Shown piece by piece: positions 1 through 7,358 of a stretch of DNA of 31,330 bases. This DNA is from DATAEK01 sp036258055. GTDB taxonomy: Bacteria; Acidobacteriota; Vicinamibacteria; Vicinamibacterales; 2-12-FULL-66-21. The stretch is taken from NCBI GenBank assembly GCA_036258055.1, contig DATAEK010000012.1, forward strand, positions 1 to 31,330, written 5' to 3'. The position numbers and the translations under genes were made by a program. The notes under the pieces were generated by a model. It worked only from the letters and a program-made list of their open reading frames with translations. It was not told where the DNA came from and ran no database searches. Position 1 is the stretch's first letter, and each line of letters opens with the position of its first letter.

Positions 1-373
1 TGTTTCACCGGGGGGCTTCGCCCCGCCGGACCCCCCATCCCACCCCACCGCGCACAGTCCGCGCGGTGGGGACCCCGGCTCGCCGTCGCTCGCGGGGACC
101 CCTTCGCCCCGCTCCGCTCCGGCGGTGCGCGCCTGCGGCGCGCATCGCTCGTCTTGCGGAGCTTGGTTGTTTCACCGGGGGGCTTCGCCCCGCCGGACCC
201 CCCATCCCACCCCACCGCGCACAGTCCGCGCGGTGGGGACCCCGGCTCGCCGTCGCTCGCGGGGCCCCATTCGCCCCGCTCCGCTCCGGCGCGCGCCTGC
301 GGCGCGCATCGCTCGTCATTGCGGAGCTTGGTTGTTTCACCGAGGGGCTTCGCCCCGCCGGCCCCCCATCCAC
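1..373. repeat. GC-rich tandem repeat, two full units and a partial third
   Basis: Two near-identical units begin at 1 and 168, and a third, truncated one begins at 333, giving a period of 167 then 165 bases. Each unit opens with TGTTTCACCG and a GGGGCTTCGCCCC-type hairpin and continues through several short GC palindromes, ending in GCGGAGCTTGG. The two full copies differ by a few substitutions and small indels (for example CTCGTCTTGCGG versus CTCGTCATTGCGG). Several reading frames stay open here only because of the base composition and the repeat, so I call no gene. The array probably continues upstream of the window edge. Confidence 0.85.
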
Positions 374-415
374 TCTGACATTCAGGGCGGTTTTTTTCGC
401 GGCAATCCGCCGAGC

Positions 416-443
416 TTGACACATTCCGTAATGGGAATATAAA
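416..443 (+). promoter_or_regulatory. Sigma-70-type promoter of the ArsR operon, probably leaderless
   Basis: A perfect -35 hexamer TTGACA (416-421) is followed after 16 bases by TATAAA (438-443), which matches the -10 consensus at five of six positions. Transcription would start near 450, so the GTG start codon at 453 would lie at or within a few bases of the mRNA 5' end, leaving no room for a ribosome binding site. Confidence 0.65.
423..438. promoter_or_regulatory. Inverted repeat in promoter spacer, candidate ArsR operator
   Basis: ATTCC (423-427) and GGAAT (434-438) form a perfect 5-bp dyad separated by six bases. It lies between the -35 and -10 elements of the ArsR promoter and touches the -10. 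A repressor bound here would block RNA polymerase. Autoregulation by the ArsR-family protein encoded immediately downstream is an inference from position. Confidence 0.5.
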
Positions 444-452
444 GTCAGACTC

Positions 453-806
453 GTGCCCCGCGCCGCCACCCATACCGACGTCTTCAACGCCGTCGCCGAA
501 GCCCGCCGACGCGAGATCCTCGTGTTCCTCGCGCCACGCGAACGTCCGGTCGGTGAGATCGTCGAGGCGCTGGCGCTTGGACAGCCCTCGGTGTCGAAGC
601 ACCTCAAAGTGCTCCGGCACGTCGGGCTGGTGGACGTGCGGCGGGACGGACGGCAGATGTTCTACCGCACGAACGTCCAGGCGATCAGGCCGCTCTACCA
701 ATGGGCGGGGACGTTCGAGCGCTTCTGGCGTCATCAATTGACGCGTGTGAAAGAGCGGGCCGAGGCAAAGGATCAGGAGCGCCGACCGGACGGTGAATTG
801 CGCTAA
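453..806 (+). CDS. ArsR-family winged-helix transcriptional regulator
   Basis: A 117-residue winged-helix DNA-binding repressor. The N-terminus has the family pattern of an Ala-rich helix followed by RRREILVFL. The recognition helix is around residues 40-58 (GQPSVSKHLKVLRHVGLVD), followed by the wing (DGRQMFYR). I see no cysteine pair of the metal-sensing ArsR/SmtB type. It resembles the non-metal subgroup commonly found upstream of SRPBCC (AHSA1-like) genes. It is the first gene of a set with the SRPBCC and DinB genes downstream. The GTG start is chosen because it gives the normal family N-terminus and sits just after the promoter. Autorepression is inferred from the dyad in the promoter. 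Confidence 0.9.
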   Translation: MPRAATHTDVFNAVAEARRREILVFLAPRERPVGEIVEALALGQPSVSKHLKVLRHVGLVDVRRDGRQMFYRTNVQAIRPLYQWAGTFERFWRHQLTRVKERAEAKDQERRPDGELR

Positions 807-919
807 GCCCCGCGAGCATGGGTTGAGGCTGCCCGCCGTCCGCCTCACGCGGCGGGCGGCAAGGCCGAAGGCCGTCGCGCGAAGCGCGTAAAGCGAGCGG
901 GGGTGGGGCCCCGCGAGCA
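807..919. repeat. Palindrome-rich intergenic element bounded by 12-bp direct repeats
   Basis: The 12-mer GCCCCGCGAGCA occurs at 807-818 and again at 908-919, bracketing an 89-base GC-rich block. Inside is a perfect 8-bp inverted repeat, GCCCGCCG (831-838) with CGGCGGGC (850-857), and further small dyads such as GGCCGAAGGCC. The arrangement looks like a small dispersed (REP- or MITE-like) element inserted between the ArsR and SRPBCC genes. Its multicopy nature cannot be tested from this window. Confidence 0.6.
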
Positions 920-936
920 CTAAGAAAGGACAAGAC

Positions 937-1401
937 GTGGCTCTGACAGAACAGACACTCGAACAACTCACCTTGAACCTCACGCAGGAGATCCATGTCC
1001 GCGCGTCGATGGACGCCACCTTCGATGCGCTGCTCGAGCAGATCGGGCCTGAGAACGAAACACCGGATGGAAAACCCCTGTCGATGAGACTCGAGGCATT
1101 CCCGGGCGGTCGCTGGTTCCGTGATCTGGGCAACGGCGACGGTCATTTCTGGGGACACGTGCAGGCCATCAAGCGGCCGTCCCTGCTGGAGATTACGGGG
1201 CCGCTCTTCATGTCGGCGCCGGTCATCTCGAACATGCAGTACCGGCTCAGGCAGGTAGACGACGGGACGCTGATCGCGTTCCGCCACTCGGCGTTTGGAT
1301 TCGTCCCGGATGAACATCGCGAGGGTCTGGCACGTGGCTGGGCGCCGCTGCTCGATCGCATCCGGCAGCAGGCCGAGGCCCGAACCCGACGGGATCGATA
1401 G
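937..1401 (+). CDS. SRPBCC (AHSA1-like) domain protein
   Basis: A 154-residue protein of the START/SRPBCC helix-grip fold, close to the AHSA1/polyketide-cyclase-like group. The family shape is visible in the N-terminal strand IHVRASMDATFDALLEQIGP, the GGRWFRDLGNGDGHFWGHV segment and LLEITGPL, and the length is typical for a single domain. These proteins bind hydrophobic ligands in a central cavity; the ligand cannot be told from sequence. The GTG start follows a good AAGAAAGGA ribosome site at 922-930 with six bases of spacing. An ArsR regulator upstream and a DinB protein downstream is a common grouping in environmental bacteria, thought to relate to stress or small-molecule handling. Confidence 0.85.
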   Translation: MALTEQTLEQLTLNLTQEIHVRASMDATFDALLEQIGPENETPDGKPLSMRLEAFPGGRWFRDLGNGDGHFWGHVQAIKRPSLLEITGPLFMSAPVISNMQYRLRQVDDGTLIAFRHSAFGFVPDEHREGLARGWAPLLDRIRQQAEARTRRDR

Positions 1402-1414
1402 GAGGAAGAAACCC

Positions 1415-1936
1415 ATGACCAAGACCCATGAACTGCTGCAGGAGCTCGAACAGGAAGCGCGGACCACGCGGCGCGTCCTCGCGCGCGTGCCCAATGATCG
1501 GCTCGGATGGAAGCCGCACGACAAATCGATGTCGCTCGGCCAGCTGGCGCTGCACGTGGCGATCGTGCCCGGTGCCGTCGCCGAGCTGTCTCAGAAGTCG
1601 CCAGTTCCCGTTCCGCAGTTCGTCCACCCGAGCCCGACGAGCGGCGCCGAGCTCATACCCGCGCTCGACGAGAGCATCGCAAAGGCCACGGCAGTGCTTC
1701 GGTCGATTGACGACGCGGCGCTGGAGAAGATCTGGCGGACCATGGACGGCGACAAGGAAGTGATGGCGCTGCCGGTTGGTGCGCTGCTTCGATCGATCAT
1801 GCTCAACCACTGGTATCACCACCGCGGACAGCTCTGCGTGTATCTCAGGCAGGTCGGAGTTCCGGTACCGTCCGTCTACGGCCCGAGCGCTGACGAGAAT
1901 CCTTTCGCGGCGCGCACGGCCGGCGCATCTGCGTAG
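1415..1936 (+). CDS. DinB-family putative metal-dependent protein
   Basis: A 173-residue four-helix-bundle protein of the DinB/YfiT-like superfamily. The expected metal-binding histidines are present: His47 (in LGQLALHVA) and the C-terminal cluster NHWYHHRGQL with His132 and His135/136. Many members act as thiol-dependent transferases or have unknown function; no substrate is suggested. The ATG start is chosen over longer in-frame options because AGGAGG lies at 1400-1405, overlapping the end of the SRPBCC gene, and the protein then begins at the normal first helix. The 13-base spacing implies co-transcription with the SRPBCC gene. Confidence 0.9.
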   Translation: MTKTHELLQELEQEARTTRRVLARVPNDRLGWKPHDKSMSLGQLALHVAIVPGAVAELSQKSPVPVPQFVHPSPTSGAELIPALDESIAKATAVLRSIDDAALEKIWRTMDGDKEVMALPVGALLRSIMLNHWYHHRGQLCVYLRQVGVPVPSVYGPSADENPFAARTAGASA

Positions 1937-1950
1937 AAGGTGGAGATCGT

Positions 1951-1983
1951 TGAAGGCGCGGCCTCTCTCGGGTCGCGCCTTCA
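1951..1983. terminator. Stem-loop between convergent genes, likely bidirectional terminator
   Basis: TGAAGGCGCG (1951-1960) and CGCGCCTTCA (1974-1983) form a perfect 10-bp stem with a 13-base loop. It lies in the 59-base gap between the DinB gene (+) and the SCO1 gene (-). No clear U-tract follows, so intrinsic termination is plausible but not certain. Confidence 0.55.
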
Positions 1984-1995
1984 GTGCGCCGGCGC

Positions 1996-2628
1996 TCAGC
2001 CGCCAGCTGACCCTCGCGCAGCTTCGATGATCAGCTTCACATTCGTCGCGACAGGCGCGAGGCCGTTGGTGCGCACCCAACGTCCCACCCGATCGTTGCC
2101 AATCAGCATCGCGGTTGAATGAGCGCCGATACCGCCGCCGTAACTGCCGAACGCTTTCAGCAGACGATCGATGTCGCCCTGGCTGCCTGTGACGAAGGTC
2201 CAGCCTGGGCCGGCGCCGAAGGACGTCGCAAAGGCCTGGAGCCGCTCCGGCCGATCGACCGCGGGATCGACGCTGACTGAGATCAACCAGATGTCGCGTC
2301 CGATCCTGTCGGCCAGCTCCCGCTGTATCCGACGCATCGCCATCGTGAGCGGTGGGCACGTTGTCGTGCACGACGTGAAGATGAAGTTGATGGCGACGGT
2401 CTTGCCCTTGATCAGGTCGGAATGAAATCGCGTGCGGCGCCCTTGCTGATCGTAGACGAGCACGTCTGGAATCGCCGGGCTGAAACCCACGTCCCCGTCG
2501 ACAAATGAAGGGCGTGCCAGTCCGCCCCCGACGAGCGGCTCTGCCGCGCTCAACGGGACAGCGGTGTGCTGAGATGAGAGCAGGCCGGCCACGAACAAGG
2601 CACTCGCCACGTAGAATCTCGTCCGCAT
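1996..2628 (-). CDS. SCO1/SenC-family copper chaperone / thioredoxin-fold protein (copy 1)
   Basis: A 210-residue exported thioredoxin-fold protein. An N-terminal hydrophobic segment (about residues 4-29) looks like a signal peptide or membrane anchor. The copper site of the family is intact: CTTTC (Cys87, Cys91) following INFIFTS, and the distal histidine His170 in GIGAHST. The SVDPxxDRPERLQAF segment is also typical. SCO proteins deliver copper or reducing equivalents to CuA-type or other copper enzymes outside the cytoplasmic membrane. The ATG is preceded by a GGAGGG ribosome site (complement of 2636-2641). It is the last gene of a three-gene minus-strand operon. No cytochrome oxidase is in the window, so its client may be the giant multicopper oxidase at 16067 (inference). 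Confidence 0.9.
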   Translation of the reverse strand: MRTRFYVASALFVAGLLSSQHTAVPLSAAEPLVGGGLARPSFVDGDVGFSPAIPDVLVYDQQGRRTRFHSDLIKGKTVAINFIFTSCTTTCPPLTMAMRRIQRELADRIGRDIWLISVSVDPAVDRPERLQAFATSFGAGPGWTFVTGSQGDIDRLLKAFGSYGGGIGAHSTAMLIGNDRVGRWVRTNGLAPVATNVKLIIEAARGSAGG

Positions 2629-2682
2629 CGTCGTTCCCTCCGCTATTCCTGCGCTCGTCTCATGCCCTCGGATCCGGCGGCG

Positions 2683-4320
2683 TCAATTCACTGCCAGCCA
2701 GCCAGTGACTTGCCTGAACTCTTTCCGAACCGGGTCGAATGTGACGATGTACGCGCCGGCAGAGCCGAGACGGCGTCCGCGGCCGAAGCGGATGTGCGGC
2801 ATCAGTCCGGTATCGAAGTCGGAGAGGTCCTCGAGCGCGGCCACGAGACTCGAGCGGGTGAGCCCTCGCCCGGCGAGCGTCAACGCGTGCGTGAGCACCT
2901 TGGCCGAACCGAGCCCGGCGAGCTGCCACGCCATCTCCGTGGAGGGCAGGTGATACGCCTCGGAAAGCTTTCGGTACTCGTCGAGGGCGGTCTGCGTCTG
3001 ATCCGACGGCAAACTGGGCAGCGCGATGAAGGTACGGTCGATCAGGGGTTGCGGCAGATGCAGCAAGTCGTTGGTCGCCAGCGATCCAGGCACGAGCAGC
3101 GCCACGTTCCCATTGACCGCCACGATCCCGGTCGCGATCTTCATCAGGCTCCCGCCGCCGATCAGCAGAAGCGCGTGCGTCGCCATCGATCGCTTCAGCT
3201 CGTCAGCGACGGATGACTCCCCGAGCCCTGCGCGATCGAGATTCACCATCGTGACGTGCCAACCGGATCGCGTGGCATAGTCCCTGATTCGATCGACGAC
3301 ATCGGCAGGAACCGCTTGCGGCGAATGCACGATGGCCACTGACCCGACCGATGCGTCACTCTTGTCAAGGCTCACCGGATCTGCGCGCGTACGGCGGTAC
3401 TCGAGGAGGGCTCGCGCCTGCTGCTCGACACCGGAAAGAAGATAGAACGTCGTGCGGCCTGCGGCCGACGGTTCCGGGAAGATCGTGAGTGGACCCACGA
3501 ACGGAACGCCTCGTGCTTCTGTGAGCGCAATCGCGCCGCGGTCGGTACCCCACAGCAGACCGCCGACCATCGCGAAAGGCGTCGCATCGCGCAGGAACGC
3601 GTCGACGCTCGTCTTGGGGTCAGGCCCGATGGCGTCGACCCAGGCGACGCGCAGCTCGAGCCTTCGTCCGTAGATCCCTCCCTGAGCATTCAGCGCATCG
3701 AAGTAGGCGGTCAGCACCGCCTTGACGGCACGTCCCGCTCTCTCGAGTGGACCGGTCGCGGGGAGGACCGTGCCGAGGCGGATTTCAGTGTCGGAGATGC
3801 CTGACGGGGAATCGGTCGACAGACGCTTGAGGTACTGCGTCACCGCATCGATATCGGCGCGCGACATCTGGAAGCGGGGCATGGCCGGATGCAGCGTGTT
3901 GCCCGCGGGATCTATACCCAGACAGATTGCGCGCACCAAGAGCCGTTCCGTGTACGGCGGATGCGTTCTGCCGCTCGGATGTGTCACGCCGTAGGGCTTG
4001 GTCAAGGATTCCCACGTGATGTCCGACGGTACGACGCCACCTTCCGGCTTGCCGCGCCCGTCGCTGTTGTGACAATTGGCGCAGGCCAGCATCATGGCCG
4101 GTGCCTCGACTGGTGGAGTGCCGATGCTGGCCTTGGCCGTCGTCGCCAGCCCGAAATAGATGTCCCTGCCGCGCCGTTCCTGAGCTGTCAACCCATCGCG
4201 AGGGTCCGACTGCATAGCACCCTGACTGTGCCCTGCGGAGACCAGCAACATCAACAGCGGCAGAGTGAACGCACGCACGGGCAGCCACTTCGCATCCGAC
4301 GCGCTTCGATCCCCACGCAT
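2683..4320 (-). CDS. Cytochrome c fused to a branched-chain amino-acid-type periplasmic binding protein
   Basis: A 545-residue exported two-domain protein. After an N-terminal hydrophobic signal (about 15-34), a small class-I cytochrome c domain carries CANCH (residues 80-84) and a likely Met ligand in HPAMPRFQMS (Met147 or Met152). From about residue 178 (ISDTEIRLGTVLPATGPL) it continues as a Leu/Ile/Val-type periplasmic binding domain to the C-terminus. No ABC permease or ATPase genes are nearby, so it may sense or bind a ligand while carrying electrons rather than serve transport. I chose the ATG at 4320: it sits 19 bases after the upstream SCO stop with AGAGG in front. A GTG at 4356 or ATG at 4353 would overlap the SCO gene and lack a well-spaced ribosome site. 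It lies between two SCO genes. Confidence 0.88.
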   Translation of the reverse strand: MRGDRSASDAKWLPVRAFTLPLLMLLVSAGHSQGAMQSDPRDGLTAQERRGRDIYFGLATTAKASIGTPPVEAPAMMLACANCHNSDGRGKPEGGVVPSDITWESLTKPYGVTHPSGRTHPPYTERLLVRAICLGIDPAGNTLHPAMPRFQMSRADIDAVTQYLKRLSTDSPSGISDTEIRLGTVLPATGPLERAGRAVKAVLTAYFDALNAQGGIYGRRLELRVAWVDAIGPDPKTSVDAFLRDATPFAMVGGLLWGTDRGAIALTEARGVPFVGPLTIFPEPSAAGRTTFYLLSGVEQQARALLEYRRTRADPVSLDKSDASVGSVAIVHSPQAVPADVVDRIRDYATRSGWHVTMVNLDRAGLGESSVADELKRSMATHALLLIGGGSLMKIATGIVAVNGNVALLVPGSLATNDLLHLPQPLIDRTFIALPSLPSDQTQTALDEYRKLSEAYHLPSTEMAWQLAGLGSAKVLTHALTLAGRGLTRSSLVAALEDLSDFDTGLMPHIRFGRGRRLGSAGAYIVTFDPVRKEFRQVTGWLAVN

Positions 4321-4339
4321 GCTCGCCTCTGGCCGTGCG

Positions 4340-5032
4340 CTACCCTGCGCCATCACCTTTGTCGTCGATCACACTCTCGACAATGCGAATGAGCGCCGCG
4401 CTGTCCGCGAGGCCGAACGCCTTCTTCCACAGGCCGGTGACGTCGTTGCCGATGATCATCAGATTGGTGTGCGCGTCGGGCTGCTCCACGCGCTGACCGA
4501 GCTTTGTCAGGGCCATGTCGACGTTCTCGCGCGTGCCGCTCAGGAAAAACCAGCCCGGCCGCGCGTCGACTTTCTCCGCGTACGCGCGCAATCGTTCGAC
4601 CGTGTCTCTGGACGGATCGACGCTGAGGGAAATGATGTAGGCGTCCCTGCCGAGCCGATTGCCGAGCCAGCTCTGAATCTTCGCGAGATTCCGGTTCATG
4701 ACCGGACAAGCGCCCGTGCACGACGTGAAAAAGGGGATGACGATGACAGTGTGACCCTTGATGAGGTCGCTGTAGAAACGCATCTCCTTACCGTACTGAT
4801 TGATCAGCACGACATCAGTGAAATAGGCAGCCGCCGCGGACTGCTCAGTCGCCCGCGACGCGTGAGCCTTGGCCTGCGCGGCTGCAGTCGTAGACCATCC
4901 CTGTCCGAAGCCTTCACACATCATCAGCATCAGCATCAGGACGACGGGCGTTGCCTGCCGGCACCACCGGACCCGCACGCATTCCGTTTGCCGACGCCCG
5001 AACCGGCGCGATCGCTCCATCAGCATGTTCAT
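4340..5032 (-). CDS. SCO1/SenC-family copper chaperone (copy 2)
   Basis: A 230-residue protein with a cytoplasmic basic N-terminus, a hydrophobic anchor or signal at about residues 28-41, and a SCO thioredoxin-fold domain. The copper ligands are present: CTGAC (Cys105, Cys109) after PFFTS, and His188 in PDAHTNLMIIG. The SLSVDPSRDTVERLRAYA segment matches the family. It is the first gene of the minus-strand operon and is followed 19 bases later by the cytochrome/binding-protein fusion. It is clearly paralogous to the SCO gene at 1996, but the two differ enough that recent duplication is unlikely. Paired SCO genes around a cytochrome suggest copper loading or thiol reduction in one redox pathway. 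Confidence 0.9.
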   Translation of the reverse strand: MNMLMERSRRFGRRQTECVRVRWCRQATPVVLMLMLMMCEGFGQGWSTTAAAQAKAHASRATEQSAAAAYFTDVVLINQYGKEMRFYSDLIKGHTVIVIPFFTSCTGACPVMNRNLAKIQSWLGNRLGRDAYIISLSVDPSRDTVERLRAYAEKVDARPGWFFLSGTRENVDMALTKLGQRVEQPDAHTNLMIIGNDVTGLWKKAFGLADSAALIRIVESVIDDKGDGAG

Positions 5033-5276
5033 GGACCCTGAACCAAGGACGTCACTCGCGGCGTACTTGTGAACAACGCAACGCGCCGTTTCACATCGCG
5101 CCCGTCGAACGCGTCTATACAGGGAGCCTCACCCGTGTGTCTCATCGACGCGGCGAGCTGTTCGGGGCCGTGCCGGCGGAGTGCGACCAGGGTCGCTCGG
5201 CGTCAATTCCGCAGCTGCGACGGTGCGGCTGCTACCGATCCAGGCGTTAGAACCGGCTAGTTCCGTCGGGTTCGTC
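5033..5276. other. Divergent intergenic region, SCO operon / AroDE run
   Basis: This 244-base region separates the leftward SCO/cytochrome operon from the long rightward run. It must hold promoters for both unless the rightward gene starts earlier, at a GTG at 5181. TATACA occurs at 5116-5121 but without a good -35 at the right distance. A short dyad TTGTGAACAA is at 5067-5076. I see no convincing promoter and no additional gene. Confidence 0.4.
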
Positions 5277-6773
5277 ATGCACACGGCACGGCTCGCAGGC
5301 ACGCTGACGACGGCTCCCTCGCTGTGGGGCGACGATCTGCGGAGCCTCGCAGCGAACGTCGAGCTGCTCGAAGTCCGAGCCGATCGGATGGGACATCTCG
5401 ATCCAGATTGGCTGCGCAGTCACTTCCGCGGCACGCTCCTCTACACACTTCGCAGCACGGCTGAGGGCGGTGCGTGTGACGCGGCCCCGGAGGAGCGGCA
5501 TCGGCGATTGAGGCGGGCCGCACATCACTACGATCTCGTTGACCTCGAGGCCGAGCGCGACCTCGTTCCCGAGCTGCTTGCCCAGATCCCTCCCGGTCAG
5601 CGCCTCGTTTCGTGGGCCGGCCCCGCGACCGATGCGCACAGCCTGAGGCTCCGCGCCCAGCGCCTCACGAGCGTCGATGCCCGCCTGTACAAGCTGGTGC
5701 CGGAGGCAGCCGTGAATAGTGACGGCCTGCCGCCTCTCGAGGTGCTGCGCGCGATGAACCGGCGGGACCTGATCGCGTTCGCCGGGGGCGTGGCAGGATT
5801 CTGGAGCCGGCTGCTGGCCTTGCAGGTCGGCGCCCCCTTTGTCTTTGGCAGCGTCAGCACCGAAACGCGATCGCTGAGCGAGCCGGCCATCGCGCAACTC
5901 GTCCAGGACTACGGCCTGCCACGTTCGCCACGGCCCGACGATCTGTTTGGCATCGTCGGCAATCCGCTAACTCACTCGCTATCTCCACGGTTGCACAACA
6001 CAGCGTACCGCGCGCTCGGCATGCCGGCGTTCTTCGTGCCGTTTCAGGAGGAGCACTTCTCGAATTTCTGGCGAGACATGGTCGAGCCCGACCCGCTCGC
6101 CCGGCTCGGGATCTCGATTGCAGGCCTGACGGTCGTGTCACCGCACAAAGAGATGCCCCTCGAGGTGGGGGCTTGTGGCACCGCCATCGTTCGACGCGCC
6201 CACTCCGCGAACATCGTCGTTCGGAACAACGGCGGATGGCGTTCCGACACCACGGATCCCCAGGGCGTCGCCGTGGCGTTGCGCGAGCGGGGCATTGCCA
6301 TCACGCGTCAGAAGGCCGCCGTGATCGGATGCGGCGGTGCCGGCCGAGCAGTCGCCGCGGCGCTCGACCAGCTCGGCGCCGATGTCACGCTGGTGAACAG
6401 GAGTCTCGATCGCGGTCTGCGCGCACAACGGCTGCTGCAACTGCCGTTCAGGCCGCTCGCCGGGTTTTCGCCACGCAACTACTCGACGGTCGTCAACGCC
6501 ACGCCGGTCGGCCGCGATGGCGAGTCGCTGCCGTTCGACATCGCAGAGATGAGCAAGGGCAGCTCGATTGTCGACCTCACCTACGGTCTTGAAGAGACAC
6601 CGTTGATTCGCCGAGCACACGCGCTGGGCCTGACGGCCGTCGACGGCCTCGAGGTGTGCCTCATTCAAGTCCGGCATCAGTTTCGGATCATGACCGGGCT
6701 CGACATGCCCACACCAGCATCAGCTGAGCGGGCAGAGTCACGCGCCGAAGCGTGCTCCACGGGCCGCCGTTGA
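5277..6773 (+). CDS. AroD-AroE-type fusion: degenerate 3-dehydroquinate dehydratase plus shikimate dehydrogenase
   Basis: A 498-residue fusion. Residues 1-215 follow type I 3-dehydroquinate dehydratase: substrate residues Glu32/Arg34 (LEVRAD), LLYTLRSTAEGG, and the Schiff-base lysine Lys139 (YKLVPEA). The catalytic histidine, normally in a SWHGP-type motif, is Ala114 (SWAGPA), and the usual GQ near the end is Ser-Glu (201-202), so dehydratase activity is doubtful. Residues 221-498 follow shikimate dehydrogenase with SLSPRLHN (234-241), Lys291 (SPHKE), Asp327 (SDTTD), the NADP loop GCGGAG (351-356), NRS (374-376) and a C-terminal DGLEVCLIQ, so reduction of dehydroshikimate or a related ketone is plausible. 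The ATG is preferred over GTG 5181 on domain length. Its place in an accessory run suggests a specialised pathway rather than housekeeping aromatic synthesis. Confidence 0.85.
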   Translation: MHTARLAGTLTTAPSLWGDDLRSLAANVELLEVRADRMGHLDPDWLRSHFRGTLLYTLRSTAEGGACDAAPEERHRRLRRAAHHYDLVDLEAERDLVPELLAQIPPGQRLVSWAGPATDAHSLRLRAQRLTSVDARLYKLVPEAAVNSDGLPPLEVLRAMNRRDLIAFAGGVAGFWSRLLALQVGAPFVFGSVSTETRSLSEPAIAQLVQDYGLPRSPRPDDLFGIVGNPLTHSLSPRLHNTAYRALGMPAFFVPFQEEHFSNFWRDMVEPDPLARLGISIAGLTVVSPHKEMPLEVGACGTAIVRRAHSANIVVRNNGGWRSDTTDPQGVAVALRERGIAITRQKAAVIGCGGAGRAVAAALDQLGADVTLVNRSLDRGLRAQRLLQLPFRPLAGFSPRNYSTVVNATPVGRDGESLPFDIAEMSKGSSIVDLTYGLEETPLIRRAHALGLTAVDGLEVCLIQVRHQFRIMTGLDMPTPASAERAESRAEACSTGRR

Positions 6774-6845
6774 AACAGACGAACCGACGAAAAGAGGAAC
6801 ACACCGCACCCGAAAACGAGACGCCATCAGTGGAGGCCTGAACGC

Positions 6846-7277
6846 ATGATGCACATGCGATACGCGCGACGTGACGAGCAGCTGGATCCCAATCAGGGGC
6901 CGTACGAGATCGATCCGGCTCCACTGCTGGGGTATTGGATCAACACGAACACCGCCACGACCGGCATCGCGCGCGTGCTGATTTCACGTGATCGCGATGG
7001 CGTCAGCATCTCCATATGGCCGGCAGACGTGCCGAACGCCGCAGCCCAAAGCCTGGCCCGCTGTGATGCCGTGTACGCCAGTGGTCCGAGCGCCACGGCC
7101 GCGATGGCGCTTTCGGCCTGCTACGAGGACGAGTCGATGGACACGACGCTCGAAGCAAACCTGAGCCTGGGGCTGCTCGTCATCGCCACCCGGCACACAT
7201 TCAAGAACGACGAACGACGATCGAATTACTTTTCGCGCGAGTTCTTTCACTACACAGGGGAGACCGCAATCGCCTAG
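6846..7277 (+). CDS. Small beta-barrel-like protein of unknown function (paralogue A)
   Basis: A 143-residue protein with no family I can name. From residue 28 it reads LGYWINTNTATTGIARVLI, then alternating short strands, and it ends in NYFSREFF (127-134). The same signature frames the next gene, and the pattern of one Trp, GIAR strands and regular alternation suggests a lipocalin- or fatty-acid-binding-protein-like barrel; this is inference. There is no signal peptide, so it is probably cytoplasmic. GGAGG at 6832-6836 supports the ATG at 6846 (an adjacent ATG at 6849 is an alternative). It lies between the AroDE fusion and its paralogue, so it may bind or carry a pathway intermediate. Confidence 0.7.
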   Translation: MMHMRYARRDEQLDPNQGPYEIDPAPLLGYWINTNTATTGIARVLISRDRDGVSISIWPADVPNAAAQSLARCDAVYASGPSATAAMALSACYEDESMDTTLEANLSLGLLVIATRHTFKNDERRSNYFSREFFHYTGETAIA

Positions 7278-7358
7278 CACGTGTCGCGGCGCGACCTCAC
7301 GCGCCTGCTCATGTGGCACCGGCCCAAAAACCTGCGGTACCGATAGGGAGCACACAAC

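Noticed and set aside
5..607. Long overlapping open frames across the first 600 bases on both strands
   Set aside because: They arise from the GC-rich tandem repeat and its palindromes; the encoded sequences are repetitive Arg/Pro/Ala-rich and change frame use with each repeat unit.
1247..2371. A 374-codon open frame on the minus strand across the SRPBCC and DinB genes
   Set aside because: It runs antisense to two genes with clear families and ribosome sites, and its product is Arg/His-rich low-complexity sequence typical of antisense frames in GC-rich DNA.
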